This document shows positions 43,119 to 51,017 of a stretch of 64,000 nt of DNA, in pieces. Made by a program: the position numbers and the translations under genes. The notes beneath the pieces were generated by a model that saw only the letters and a program-made list of their open reading frames with translations, was not told the DNA's origin and did no database searches. The stretch covers positions 1 through 64,000 of the forward strand of contig CAYJIX010000005.1 in assembly GCA_964370375.1 (NCBI GenBank), read 5' to 3'. The DNA is from CAYJIX01 sp964370375. GTDB taxonomy: Bacteria > Desulfobacterota > Desulfovibrionia > Desulfovibrionales > Desulfovibrionaceae. How positions within the stretch are numbered: position 1 is the stretch's first letter; each line of letters starts with the position of its first letter.

Positions 43119-44987
43119 ATGAAAAAGATTCTTTTTCTTTTTCCCTCAAAGGAAACCGCTGAAAAAGCGCGAGATGTCCTTATGGAACACGCTGAAAAAT
43201 GCATTATTGATTATTGCACACCCCAAGATGCCCCCCAAATGACGCAGGATTATATTTCACAAGGCATAAACATTGTTTGCGCACGTGGCGGTACTATGTA
43301 TATGCTTGAAAAGCTAGATAAAGCTATTACACGGGTTCATATACCCATCACGCTTTTTGAGGTTATCAAAGCCCTGAACGCTGCCAAAGCCTATGGAAAA
43401 AATATTGCAGTCATTGCGCATGAACAAATGGCTGTTGGGATCGATTTTTTAGCATCATCCATTGGGGAGGAAATAAAACACTATAAAGCAAAATACAATC
43501 AAGATTATGAAAAAACAGTACTACTTGCCGTAAAGGAGGGCGCGACCGTAATCATTGGCGGCGTGCTTGCCTGCCAAGCTGCCCAAAGGCATAACATTCC
43601 ATATTCGCTCATCACTTTTGGCGAAGAAGGGCTGCTCCAAGCTTTAAAGGAAGCAACACAAATTCGTGACGCTGTAGAAATTGAAACGGCAAAAAGAAGG
43701 CTTTTAGAAACACTCATAGAAAGTTCTTCTGAAGGCATTGTTGCCATTGATTCTGCCTTATGCATAACACATGTTAATGAGGCAGCTGAAAAGCTTTTGC
43801 AGGCATCTCGCATTGCCCTTTTAGGGCAAACGATATCCAAGGTTTTGCCAAGTCTCCCTTTTGTTTCTCAGCATCCATTTATAATAGAGGCACAACAGCC
43901 AATAGTTACCCTTTATAAAGACAAAGTGATTTGTGATATAAGTCCTATTGAGCATAACAACAAACAATACGGCGCTGTTATCCGTTTGCAAAAAATCAGC
44001 AATATTCAAGAAAAGGAAGGCCTGATTCGGCAAGAACTGTATGTGCGCGGTCATGTTGCTAAATTTCATTTTGCCGATGTCATAGGAAAAAGCAAAAACA
44101 TTACCGACACCATACATATTGCACAAGATTATGCCGATACAACGTCCAACGTGCTTATTTTAGGGGAAACCGGCACGGGAAAAGAGGTTTTTGCCCAAAG
44201 CATTCACAATGCCGGCCCTCGCGCAAAAGGCCCTTTTGTGGCTATTAACTGTGCAGCCATTCCGACGCACCTTTTAGAGAGCGAGCTTTTTGGCTATGTC
44301 AGCGGTGCTTTTACCGGTGCGAGCAAAGAAGGGAAGATGGGCCTTTTGGAAGTGGCGCACAACGGCACCATCTTCCTTGATGAAATTGCAGAGCTTGATT
44401 ATATAAATCAAGGACGTTTGTTAAGATTTTGCCAAGAACGATCGGTTGTACGCCTTGGCAGTCATAAAGTTGTGCCTGTCAATGTGCGTATCATTGTTGC
44501 CACCAATAAAAACCTAGAAGAGCTTATAGAAAAGAAGGCTTTTCGCGATGATTTGTATTACCGCCTTAATGTGTTGCGGCTAGAGTTACCGCCGCTTCGC
44601 GATAGGGTGGGTGATGTGCCTTTGTACATACACTATTTTTTGGAGCAATTTGCCAACGAGTCAAAAAAAACGCTTACACTTTCCATGGGAGCGTTGCGTT
44701 TGTTGCATGAATATTCTTGGCCGGGAAACGTGCGCGAATGCTTAAACATGGTAGAGCGTATGGTGGCGCGGTTTAAATCCGGCACGGTGACAAGTGCTAT
44801 GCTTGCAAGTATTTTGCCTTCTACACCGCATATTGGCCATGCTATTCCTTCGCGAAGCCAGCGCCAAAAAGAAGAACTTGTTCAAGCCTTACAAGAAGCC
44901 ATGGGCAATTATAGTAAAGCTGCAGAACTGCTTCATGTGAACAGAAGCACCCTTTATCGGCGTATGAAAAAATACGATATCCGCTAG
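43119..44987 (+). CDS. Sigma-54-dependent activator with PrpR-type sensor and PAS domains
   Basis: The 622-residue enhancer-binding protein has a PrpR_N-like ligand domain (about 1-180) and a PAS domain (about 195-305). Its AAA+ domain has Walker A GETGTGKE, the sigma-54 contact loop GAFTGA and Walker B IFLDEIAEL. A C-terminal Fis-type helix-turn-helix (YSKAAELLHVNRSTLYRRMKKY) ends the protein. PrpR itself senses 2-methylcitrate, so a hydroxy-tricarboxylate-like effector is plausible. Sigma-54 promoters with shared upstream sites lie on both sides, one for each neighbouring operon. No prp genes (methylcitrate cycle) are nearby, so I do not call it PrpR. Confidence 0.9.
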   Translation: MKKILFLFPSKETAEKARDVLMEHAEKCIIDYCTPQDAPQMTQDYISQGINIVCARGGTMYMLEKLDKAITRVHIPITLFEVIKALNAAKAYGKNIAVIAHEQMAVGIDFLASSIGEEIKHYKAKYNQDYEKTVLLAVKEGATVIIGGVLACQAAQRHNIPYSLITFGEEGLLQALKEATQIRDAVEIETAKRRLLETLIESSSEGIVAIDSALCITHVNEAAEKLLQASRIALLGQTISKVLPSLPFVSQHPFIIEAQQPIVTLYKDKVICDISPIEHNNKQYGAVIRLQKISNIQEKEGLIRQELYVRGHVAKFHFADVIGKSKNITDTIHIAQDYADTTSNVLILGETGTGKEVFAQSIHNAGPRAKGPFVAINCAAIPTHLLESELFGYVSGAFTGASKEGKMGLLEVAHNGTIFLDEIAELDYINQGRLLRFCQERSVVRLGSHKVVPVNVRIIVATNKNLEELIEKKAFRDDLYYRLNVLRLELPPLRDRVGDVPLYIHYFLEQFANESKKTLTLSMGALRLLHEYSWPGNVRECLNMVERMVARFKSGTVTSAMLASILPSTPHIGHAIPSRSQRQKEELVQALQEAMGNYSKAAELLHVNRSTLYRRMKKYDIR

Positions 44988-45141
44988 CCCACTATGCGCT
45001 GCACATGAACAAGGCGATACCCAGATTCAGGTCAGGACTTGCAGAGCCTTTTCGCCCATAGCCAAGCCTATGGATGACAGATAAAAAGTTTAGAAAGTCA
45101 ATAATGTATTGAAATATAAAATAATTTTGAAAAATGCTACA

Positions 45142-45181
45142 GTTGCAGCAAAATGCAACAAAAATTGCAACAAAACGCTAC
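45142..45181 (+). promoter_or_regulatory. Upstream activator sites for the DASS transporter operon
   Basis: An inverted pair GTTGCA (45142-45147) and TGCAAC (45154-45159), a third TTGCAAC (45165-45171), and the strings TGCAACAAAAAT (45154-45165) and CAAAACGCTAC (45171-45181) are packed 75-110 bp upstream of the -24 element. The same strings occur near the CoA-transferase promoter. They are the likely binding site of the adjacent sigma-54 activator. Confidence 0.6.
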
Positions 45182-45253
45182 AGGTTTATGCAGGGTAATC
45201 TGCACATTGATATATCTATCAAAAATAACAACTATAAATTTAAATGTCTTTTT

Positions 45254-45269
45254 TGGCATACAATGTGCA
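45254..45269 (+). promoter_or_regulatory. Sigma-54 (-24/-12) promoter of the DASS transporter-amidohydrolase operon
   Basis: TGGCATACAATGTGCA has GG and GC ten bases apart. The predicted start leaves a leader of about 200 nt before the transporter ATG. In that leader GAGAG (45426), CTCTC (45436) and GAGAG (45447) can form two alternative hairpins close to the ribosome-binding site. Otherwise the 44988-45481 gap has no gene. Confidence 0.75.
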
Positions 45270-45481
45270 AAAGTAGGCGGCATTCAGAAGTCCGTGTTGT
45301 TGCTGTGCATGGGTACAAAGGCATAGCATACGGTGCACGCGTAAAGCACAGGTGCACGTAACAGCGGCATGTTTTTTGGGTTCTGTGTCTCGTTTTGTGC
45401 TCATGTATAAAAACATAGTCAAGGCGAGAGGCAATCTCTCAATACTGAGAGGGGTAACATTTTATTTTGGAGCGATGCATT

Positions 45482-46873
45482 ATGTGGAAATATGGTATCC
45501 TTGCCGCTGCTTTTGCCGGCATACTTCTTTCCCCTGTGCCGGAAGGCTTAGACCCTAAAGCGTGGACACTTTTTGCAGTATATATCACTGCTATTTTAGG
45601 GGTTATGTTACGCCCCCAAACAGAACCTGTTGTAATGCTAGTTGTTATTGCGGTTTCAAGCTTTTTTGTGCCCCTTGGTACATTATTGTCCGGCTTTGCA
45701 AGCACAACGGTTTGGCTTGTGTTTTCAGCCTTTCTTATCAGCCAAGCGTTTGCTGATACGGGGCTTGGGCAACGTATGGCCTGCCACCTTGTGGGGCGTT
45801 TTGGCAAATCTACCCTTGGCCTTGCTTATGCCGCAGCCATTACAGACCTTGTGATCAGCCCGGCAACGCCTTCAAACACTGCCCGTACCGGTGGCATTGT
45901 GTACCCCATTTTTCGCAGCGTATCCTCGTCATTAGGTTCTGAACCTGGACCCACCGGCGAGCGTTTTGGTTCCTACATCACGCTTACCATGTATCAAATA
46001 AGCCTGATTACCGCAGGGCTTTTTATTACAGCCTGTGCGCCTAACATTTTAACGGTAAATTTTGCCAAAGATATTCTGAATATTGAAATCAGCTGGCTTG
46101 ATTGGATGTATGCGGCCCTTTTCCCGGGCCTTATTGTTCTTTTTGCTACACCTTATATCATGCTTAAAATTTATCCCCCAACCATGAAGCGCAACGAAGA
46201 TGCCCCAAAAGTTGCTGCACAAAAATTAGAAGAATTAGGCCCCATAAGCCTGAAGGAAAAGCTCCTTATCGTCTTTTTTGTGTTAGCCATCATAAGCTGG
46301 GCCACAGGCAATATTACAAAAATAAGCAGTACAGCTGTTGCCTTGCTCTTTTTCGCAGCTTGTGCAACGTGCAGGCTTATCAGCTGGAATACAGTTTTAG
46401 AAAATAAAGGCGCTTGGAGCACCATGATTTGGTACGGTGGTATCATTGGTATTTCCGGTGCTGTTGCCAAAGCAGGCTTTTTTAAATGGATGGCCACAGT
46501 GTTGCAAAGCAACATCGATTTCACAGGCTTTAGCCCTGCAGTTGGCTTGTTTACTATTTTAATGATAAGCCTTGTGTTTAGATATTTCTTTGCTTCCATG
46601 GCAGCCTTTGTGGCAAGCTTTGTGCCTGTGCTTATGACCTTGGGCCTTGCTGCCAATATGCCCCCCTTCCCGTTAGCCATGCTTCTTGGCCTTTCCGGTT
46701 GTTTTGGCGCCTTGTTAACCCATTATGGCGGTGCGGTTGCTCCTGTTCTTTTTGGTACAGGCTTTGTCCCGCAAAGCACTTGGTGGCGCGTAGGAGCCAT
46801 TATTGTGGCCTTTAACGTTGTTGTGTATACGCTTATCGGTCTTCCTTTCTGGGGTCTTATAGGGTACTGGTAA
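45482..46873 (+). CDS. DASS/SLC13-family anion (di/tricarboxylate):sodium symporter or antiporter
   Basis: The 463-residue inner-membrane protein has about eleven helices. It shows the family's substrate/Na+ motif as SPATPSNTARTGG (near residue 135) and the mirror motif region GALLTHYGGAVAPVLFG near the C-terminus. The CitT/anaerobic dicarboxylate branch is the closest by eye. It starts at the ATG 45482 with GGAG ten bases upstream. It is cotranscribed with the amidohydrolase 6 bp downstream. Substrate presumed carboxylate. Confidence 0.88.
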   Translation: MWKYGILAAAFAGILLSPVPEGLDPKAWTLFAVYITAILGVMLRPQTEPVVMLVVIAVSSFFVPLGTLLSGFASTTVWLVFSAFLISQAFADTGLGQRMACHLVGRFGKSTLGLAYAAAITDLVISPATPSNTARTGGIVYPIFRSVSSSLGSEPGPTGERFGSYITLTMYQISLITAGLFITACAPNILTVNFAKDILNIEISWLDWMYAALFPGLIVLFATPYIMLKIYPPTMKRNEDAPKVAAQKLEELGPISLKEKLLIVFFVLAIISWATGNITKISSTAVALLFFAACATCRLISWNTVLENKGAWSTMIWYGGIIGISGAVAKAGFFKWMATVLQSNIDFTGFSPAVGLFTILMISLVFRYFFASMAAFVASFVPVLMTLGLAANMPPFPLAMLLGLSGCFGALLTHYGGAVAPVLFGTGFVPQSTWWRVGAIIVAFNVVVYTLIGLPFWGLIGYW

Positions 46874-46879
46874 ACAACT

Positions 46880-48010
46880 ATGTATACCACCATAAAAATC
46901 CGTAACGGCAGGGTCATTGACCCTGCTCGTGGGCACGATGGCATTGAAGATATCCTTGTTCATGAGGGCAAGATTGTCGATGCCGCAAGCTTTGACGGGG
47001 CAGCCCTTGAGGTTGACGCCACAGGCTGCCTTGTAACTCCAGGGCTCATTGATTTTCATACGCATATTTTTTCAGACGCGTCAGATCTGTGCACGTTTCC
47101 TCAAGCGTCCATGTTAGCAGCAGGCGTTACCGCTGCGGTTGATCCCGGCAGTGCCGGCACCGCCAATATGGATTGCTTTATGGCAAGCATGCTCACAGAG
47201 CCCATGATGATTAAAGCCTTTATGCACGTGTGCCCAACAGGCCTTGGAACCGTTCAGTTTCATGAAGAAATCCAGCCTGATAAATGGGATGTCCCCACCA
47301 TGGGACGTTTGCTTGAAAAGTATAAAGATTCCATACTTGGCCTTAAAATACGCTTGAGTAAAGAGCTTGTTCACGGTGATGCCAAAGCATTGCTTGAAAA
47401 AGTCATTGCTCTAGCAGAGCGTTTTGGCGTTGCTGTTTGTGTGCATACCACCAATCCGGCACTTGCTGTAAACGACCTTTTAGACATGTTGCGGCCTGGT
47501 GACATCTTTTGCCATGTTTTTCATGGCAAGGGTGAAACCGTGTGCCCTGACGGGGTGCTCAACGAAAAGGTGTTTGAGGCGCAACAGCGCGGCATCATTT
47601 TTGATGCAGCCAATGGCGGCAATCACTTTGCTTTTGACACAGCCATTCCTGCCTTAAAGGCCGGCTTTTTCCCTGATGTCATCAGCACAGACCTTACCTC
47701 AAAAACCTTGTGGAAAGAACCTGTCATGGCCTTGCCCTATCTTATGTCAAAGTATGTGGCTTTAGGTGCATCTTTAATGGACATTGTGCGCGCAACCACG
47801 TCAAATCCTGCACAATATATGAACCTTGAAGGAAAGATAGGCACACTTGTAAAAGGAGCCAGAGGCGACATCGCTATTTTTAAACAAGAAGAGCGAGACG
47901 TCACCTTTAAAGATTCCTTTGCAAAAACCATCCAAGGTAAAAGCCTGCTTGTGCCACAGATGACCATTTGCGGCGGTGCCTTACTGTATCGTAATTTGTC
48001 TTTAGTGTAA
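46880..48010 (+). CDS. Amidohydrolase/deacetylase-family metal-dependent hydrolase
   Basis: The 376-residue TIM-barrel enzyme shows the dinuclear-site ligands of the dihydroorotase-like group: DFHTHIF, a candidate carboxylated Lys in LGLKIRLS, His in VCVHTT and CHVFHGKG, and Asp in VISTDL. It belongs with the 'amidohydrolase/deacetylase' (EF0837/Atu3266-like) proteins, which cleave amide or acetyl bonds of varied substrates. It could release the carboxylate that the island degrades. It is the second gene of the sigma-54-controlled transporter operon. Confidence 0.85.
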   Translation: MYTTIKIRNGRVIDPARGHDGIEDILVHEGKIVDAASFDGAALEVDATGCLVTPGLIDFHTHIFSDASDLCTFPQASMLAAGVTAAVDPGSAGTANMDCFMASMLTEPMMIKAFMHVCPTGLGTVQFHEEIQPDKWDVPTMGRLLEKYKDSILGLKIRLSKELVHGDAKALLEKVIALAERFGVAVCVHTTNPALAVNDLLDMLRPGDIFCHVFHGKGETVCPDGVLNEKVFEAQQRGIIFDAANGGNHFAFDTAIPALKAGFFPDVISTDLTSKTLWKEPVMALPYLMSKYVALGASLMDIVRATTSNPAQYMNLEGKIGTLVKGARGDIAIFKQEERDVTFKDSFAKTIQGKSLLVPQMTICGGALLYRNLSLV

Positions 48011-48037
48011 TAAGATAATTGGCTATTTTTTAAATAG

Positions 48038-48077
48038 AAAAAGCTCCTGCACATGTGTTGTGCAGGAGCTTTTTTGT
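48038..48077. terminator. Bidirectional terminator between the amidohydrolase and polA
   Basis: The stem AAAAAGCTCCTGCAC pairs with GTGCAGGAGCTTTTT, with a short loop and flanking A and T runs. It ends the sigma-54-driven operon and the convergent polA transcript. Confidence 0.92.
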
Positions 48078-48093
48078 TTTTTTGAAAGCCGTT

Positions 48094-50685
48094 TTAATGC
48101 GCTTCATCCCAATTGTTTCCAAATCCCCAATCAGCTATCAGCGGCACAGTAAGGCGTATGCCCCCAGGTTCAATGTCAGCCATAAGCTTTGCCAGGCGTT
48201 CGCCCACGGCTGTTGCATTCTCTTTTGGTGCTTCAAGGAGCAGTTCGTCGTGCACCTGCAAAAGGAGCTTTACCCCCATGCTTTGCAGAACGGGGTCGTG
48301 GTATACAGCCAGCATGGCTAGTTTTATAATATCAGCCGCACTGCCTTGAATGAGGGTGTTGATGGCTTGACGTTTTGCTAAAGATTGCAATTGTTGACTG
48401 CTGGCAGCAATGTCCGGCAAAAGGCGTCTGCGTCCGGCTAAGGTTGTCACATAGCCTTGTTTTCTGGCTTCTTCCTCCACAGAATCATAAAAAGTTTTGA
48501 GCTTTGCTAAACGTTCAAAATAGCGCGCTATAAAAGCGCGACTTTCCGCAAGACTGATGCCAAGTTCCTGCGCAAGTTTAGTGGCACCCATACCATAAAT
48601 AAGCCCAAAGTTGATGGTTTTGGCGTTGCGGCGTTGTTCCTTGGTTACGTCTTCGGGGGCTGTGTCATAAAGCAGGCCTGCTGTGCGACTGTGAATGTCT
48701 GCTCCGTCGTGAAAGGCTGCCAGCAAGGTGGGGTCTTGCGCATAATGCGCAAGCACACGCAATTCAATTTGCGAATAATCTGCCGACACGAGCAAGGCCC
48801 CTTCAGGAGCGGTAAAGCAGGCGCGCATGCGCTGGCCCATGGCGCCTCGCACGGGGATATTTTGCAGGTTGGGATTGCTGGATGAAAGCCTGCCCGTGGC
48901 AGTGGCCATCTGGTTGAAGGTGGTGCGCACTCGATTGTCTTGCCCCATAAGTTTTGGCAAGGGCTCAAGGTATGTTGAGCGCAGTTTTTCCAGTTTGCGG
49001 TATTCGAGCAAGGTATCCACCACAGGGTGATAGCCTGAAAGCTTTTCTAAGGTTTCTTGGTCTGTCGACATTTGGCCACCGCGGGTTTTTCCTTTGGTGG
49101 GGAGCTTTAGCCTTGTAAAAAGCACCTGCCCAAGTTGCTGGGCAGAACGTATATTAAAGGGGCCGTCTGCCGCTTTATAGACCTCTTCTGTCAAACGGTT
49201 AAGGTCGTGCTGTACCTCTTGCAGAAACTGGCTAAGGGCCTTTGCATCCACAAGCACGCCTGCTTTTTCCATATCCGCCAATACGGTAATGAGTGGTGTT
49301 TCAAGGCGTGTCATAAGGGTATCAAGGTTGGCACCTTTTAAGCGAAGCATCAATTCGTTGGCAATGGCCAGTGCCAAAAGGGCAGGGTTGCCGGGCGCAA
49401 GGCCAAGGGCCACGCTAAAGCGTCCCGACAGCTTTGGCCAGGCATAGTCCCGTTCTTCGGGGTTGAGTAAATAGGCTGCCAGTCCCAAATCAAACCATTG
49501 TTCAGGAGAAAAAGCATGCCAAAGAGGGTCTAGCCGCAACAATGCTTTTACATCAGGGGTAACAATGCATGCAGCCTTCTGCAGATGTTCTGCCAGATCA
49601 GCGATAGGCCCTTTGTACAGCCACTCTTTACCTAAAGCTGCCAAGGCCCATTCTGGGCTAACATCGTTTTCATGGGGCACCATAAGGGCCACTGTTTCGT
49701 TGGAAAAGTTTGGCAATTCTTGAACGCGTGTGCATATGGCCCTTGCTTCTGCTTTTGGAGTATCAAGTAAAGAAAGCTGCACCCCTGTCTTTACCGTAGA
49801 GCCTTGAGCGTTGACTTTGCCGTCACGAATAAGGGTAGCAAGCTCTCGTTCAAGGGAAGACAGTTCAAACTCACGAAACAAAGAGGCCGCAGCTTCACGG
49901 TCTATGGATTGTACTGCCATATCTTCAAGCTGCAAATGCGTGCACATATCAGTACGCAGGCGCGTCAATTCGCGGTACATGAAAATGGCTTCAAGCTGCC
50001 CGTCAAACTTTTTTTGTAGCGGTGCAGAAAGTTTGGAGAAATTGTCGCGAATGTCTTCAAGTGTAGGAAATTCTGCAAAAAGTTTTGCCGCGGTCTTTGG
50101 CCCAACACCAGGAACCCCCGGGATATTGTCGCTGGAATCGCCGATAACAGCTTGTATATCGGCCCATTGGGTTGGCTTTAGGCCGCTTTCTTGAACAAAG
50201 CTTTCCAGCGTTATGATTTTTTCATCCTTGGAAGCAGGATCCCACATGGTCACATTGGGGGTTAAGCATTGGCGCAAGTCTTTATCTGCGCTAACAATAA
50301 TGACAGGGCGCGTTTTTTCGTACCGTGCGGCAAGTGAGGCGATGCAGTCATCAGCTTCACAACCTTCAGAAACTTCCAGCGTGAGTCCAAGCGTTGTAAC
50401 AAGGGTTTTAATGGGATCTAGTTGGCGTATTAGATCCTCTGGCGTGCTTTTTCGTTGCGCTTTATACATGGGGTAAAGTTCATGACGAAAATGCGTGCCT
50501 TTACCATCAAGGACAAAAACAAAGTGCGTCGGCGTTTTGCTACGTAAAATTCGTAATAAAATGCGGGCTACTATATACAGTGCGCTTGTGGGAAAACCAT
50601 CAGAGCGTTGCATGCTTTGATTGGCATAAAAGCCTCGATACACAAAGGCTGAGCCATCCATAAGATAAAGCGGAGTTTGTGACAT
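48094..50685 (-). CDS. polA: DNA polymerase I
   Basis: The protein has an N-terminal 5'-3' exonuclease (about 1-290: LMDGSAFVYRGFYA, EGCEADDCIASLA, GDSSDNIPGVPGVGPKTA). The middle exonuclease-like domain (about 300-470) lacks recognisable DxE/Exo motifs and is probably inactive for proofreading. The polymerase domain has motif A DYSQIELRVLAHYA, motif B RRNAKTINFGLIYGMG and motif C VHDELL. It functions in Okazaki-fragment processing and repair. Length 863 is typical. Confidence 0.96.
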   Translation of the reverse strand: MSQTPLYLMDGSAFVYRGFYANQSMQRSDGFPTSALYIVARILLRILRSKTPTHFVFVLDGKGTHFRHELYPMYKAQRKSTPEDLIRQLDPIKTLVTTLGLTLEVSEGCEADDCIASLAARYEKTRPVIIVSADKDLRQCLTPNVTMWDPASKDEKIITLESFVQESGLKPTQWADIQAVIGDSSDNIPGVPGVGPKTAAKLFAEFPTLEDIRDNFSKLSAPLQKKFDGQLEAIFMYRELTRLRTDMCTHLQLEDMAVQSIDREAAASLFREFELSSLERELATLIRDGKVNAQGSTVKTGVQLSLLDTPKAEARAICTRVQELPNFSNETVALMVPHENDVSPEWALAALGKEWLYKGPIADLAEHLQKAACIVTPDVKALLRLDPLWHAFSPEQWFDLGLAAYLLNPEERDYAWPKLSGRFSVALGLAPGNPALLALAIANELMLRLKGANLDTLMTRLETPLITVLADMEKAGVLVDAKALSQFLQEVQHDLNRLTEEVYKAADGPFNIRSAQQLGQVLFTRLKLPTKGKTRGGQMSTDQETLEKLSGYHPVVDTLLEYRKLEKLRSTYLEPLPKLMGQDNRVRTTFNQMATATGRLSSSNPNLQNIPVRGAMGQRMRACFTAPEGALLVSADYSQIELRVLAHYAQDPTLLAAFHDGADIHSRTAGLLYDTAPEDVTKEQRRNAKTINFGLIYGMGATKLAQELGISLAESRAFIARYFERLAKLKTFYDSVEEEARKQGYVTTLAGRRRLLPDIAASSQQLQSLAKRQAINTLIQGSAADIIKLAMLAVYHDPVLQSMGVKLLLQVHDELLLEAPKENATAVGERLAKLMADIEPGGIRLTVPLIADWGFGNNWDEAH

Positions 50686-50804
50686 GAAAAAAGATCCTGT
50701 CTAACAGCAGCCAAAAGAGTTTTTGGATAATAGGGTTTACCCAAGCCCCTTAAAGGGATTGGAATCGTGCTACACTAAGGTTTTAAAACGATGTAAATCC
50801 TTGT

Positions 50805-50820
50805 TGGCACAGCTATTGCT
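50805..50820 (+). promoter_or_regulatory. Sigma-54 promoter ahead of the coiled-coil repeat protein
   Basis: TGGCACAGCTATTGCT is the best sigma-54 match in the window: TGGCAC and TTGC are both consensus, with GG and GC ten bases apart. It lies about 200 bp upstream of the ATG at 51018 on the same strand. The 332-bp gap between polA and that gene holds no other feature I can support. Confidence 0.75.
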
Positions 50821-51017
50821 TTACTATGCTTGGAATGAGCAAGGCCTGTCAAGAGCATGACACACAGAGCATGACGCACAGGCTGGGCGGCAATCGAAAC
50901 TCAGGGCTTCCCTTTGACATATAAACTGTGTATATTCAAGAAAAGTCGTACGTAATGTGCGTCTTGCGTGTTCAAAGGCAAGGTTATCTAGTATTACTTT
51001 TATTTTGTGAGGCCACC

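Noticed and set aside
43119..44987. Calling the sigma-54 activator PrpR
   Set aside because: The sensor domain is of PrpR type, but no methylcitrate-cycle genes (prpB, prpC, prpD) are nearby and the neighbours indicate another substrate.
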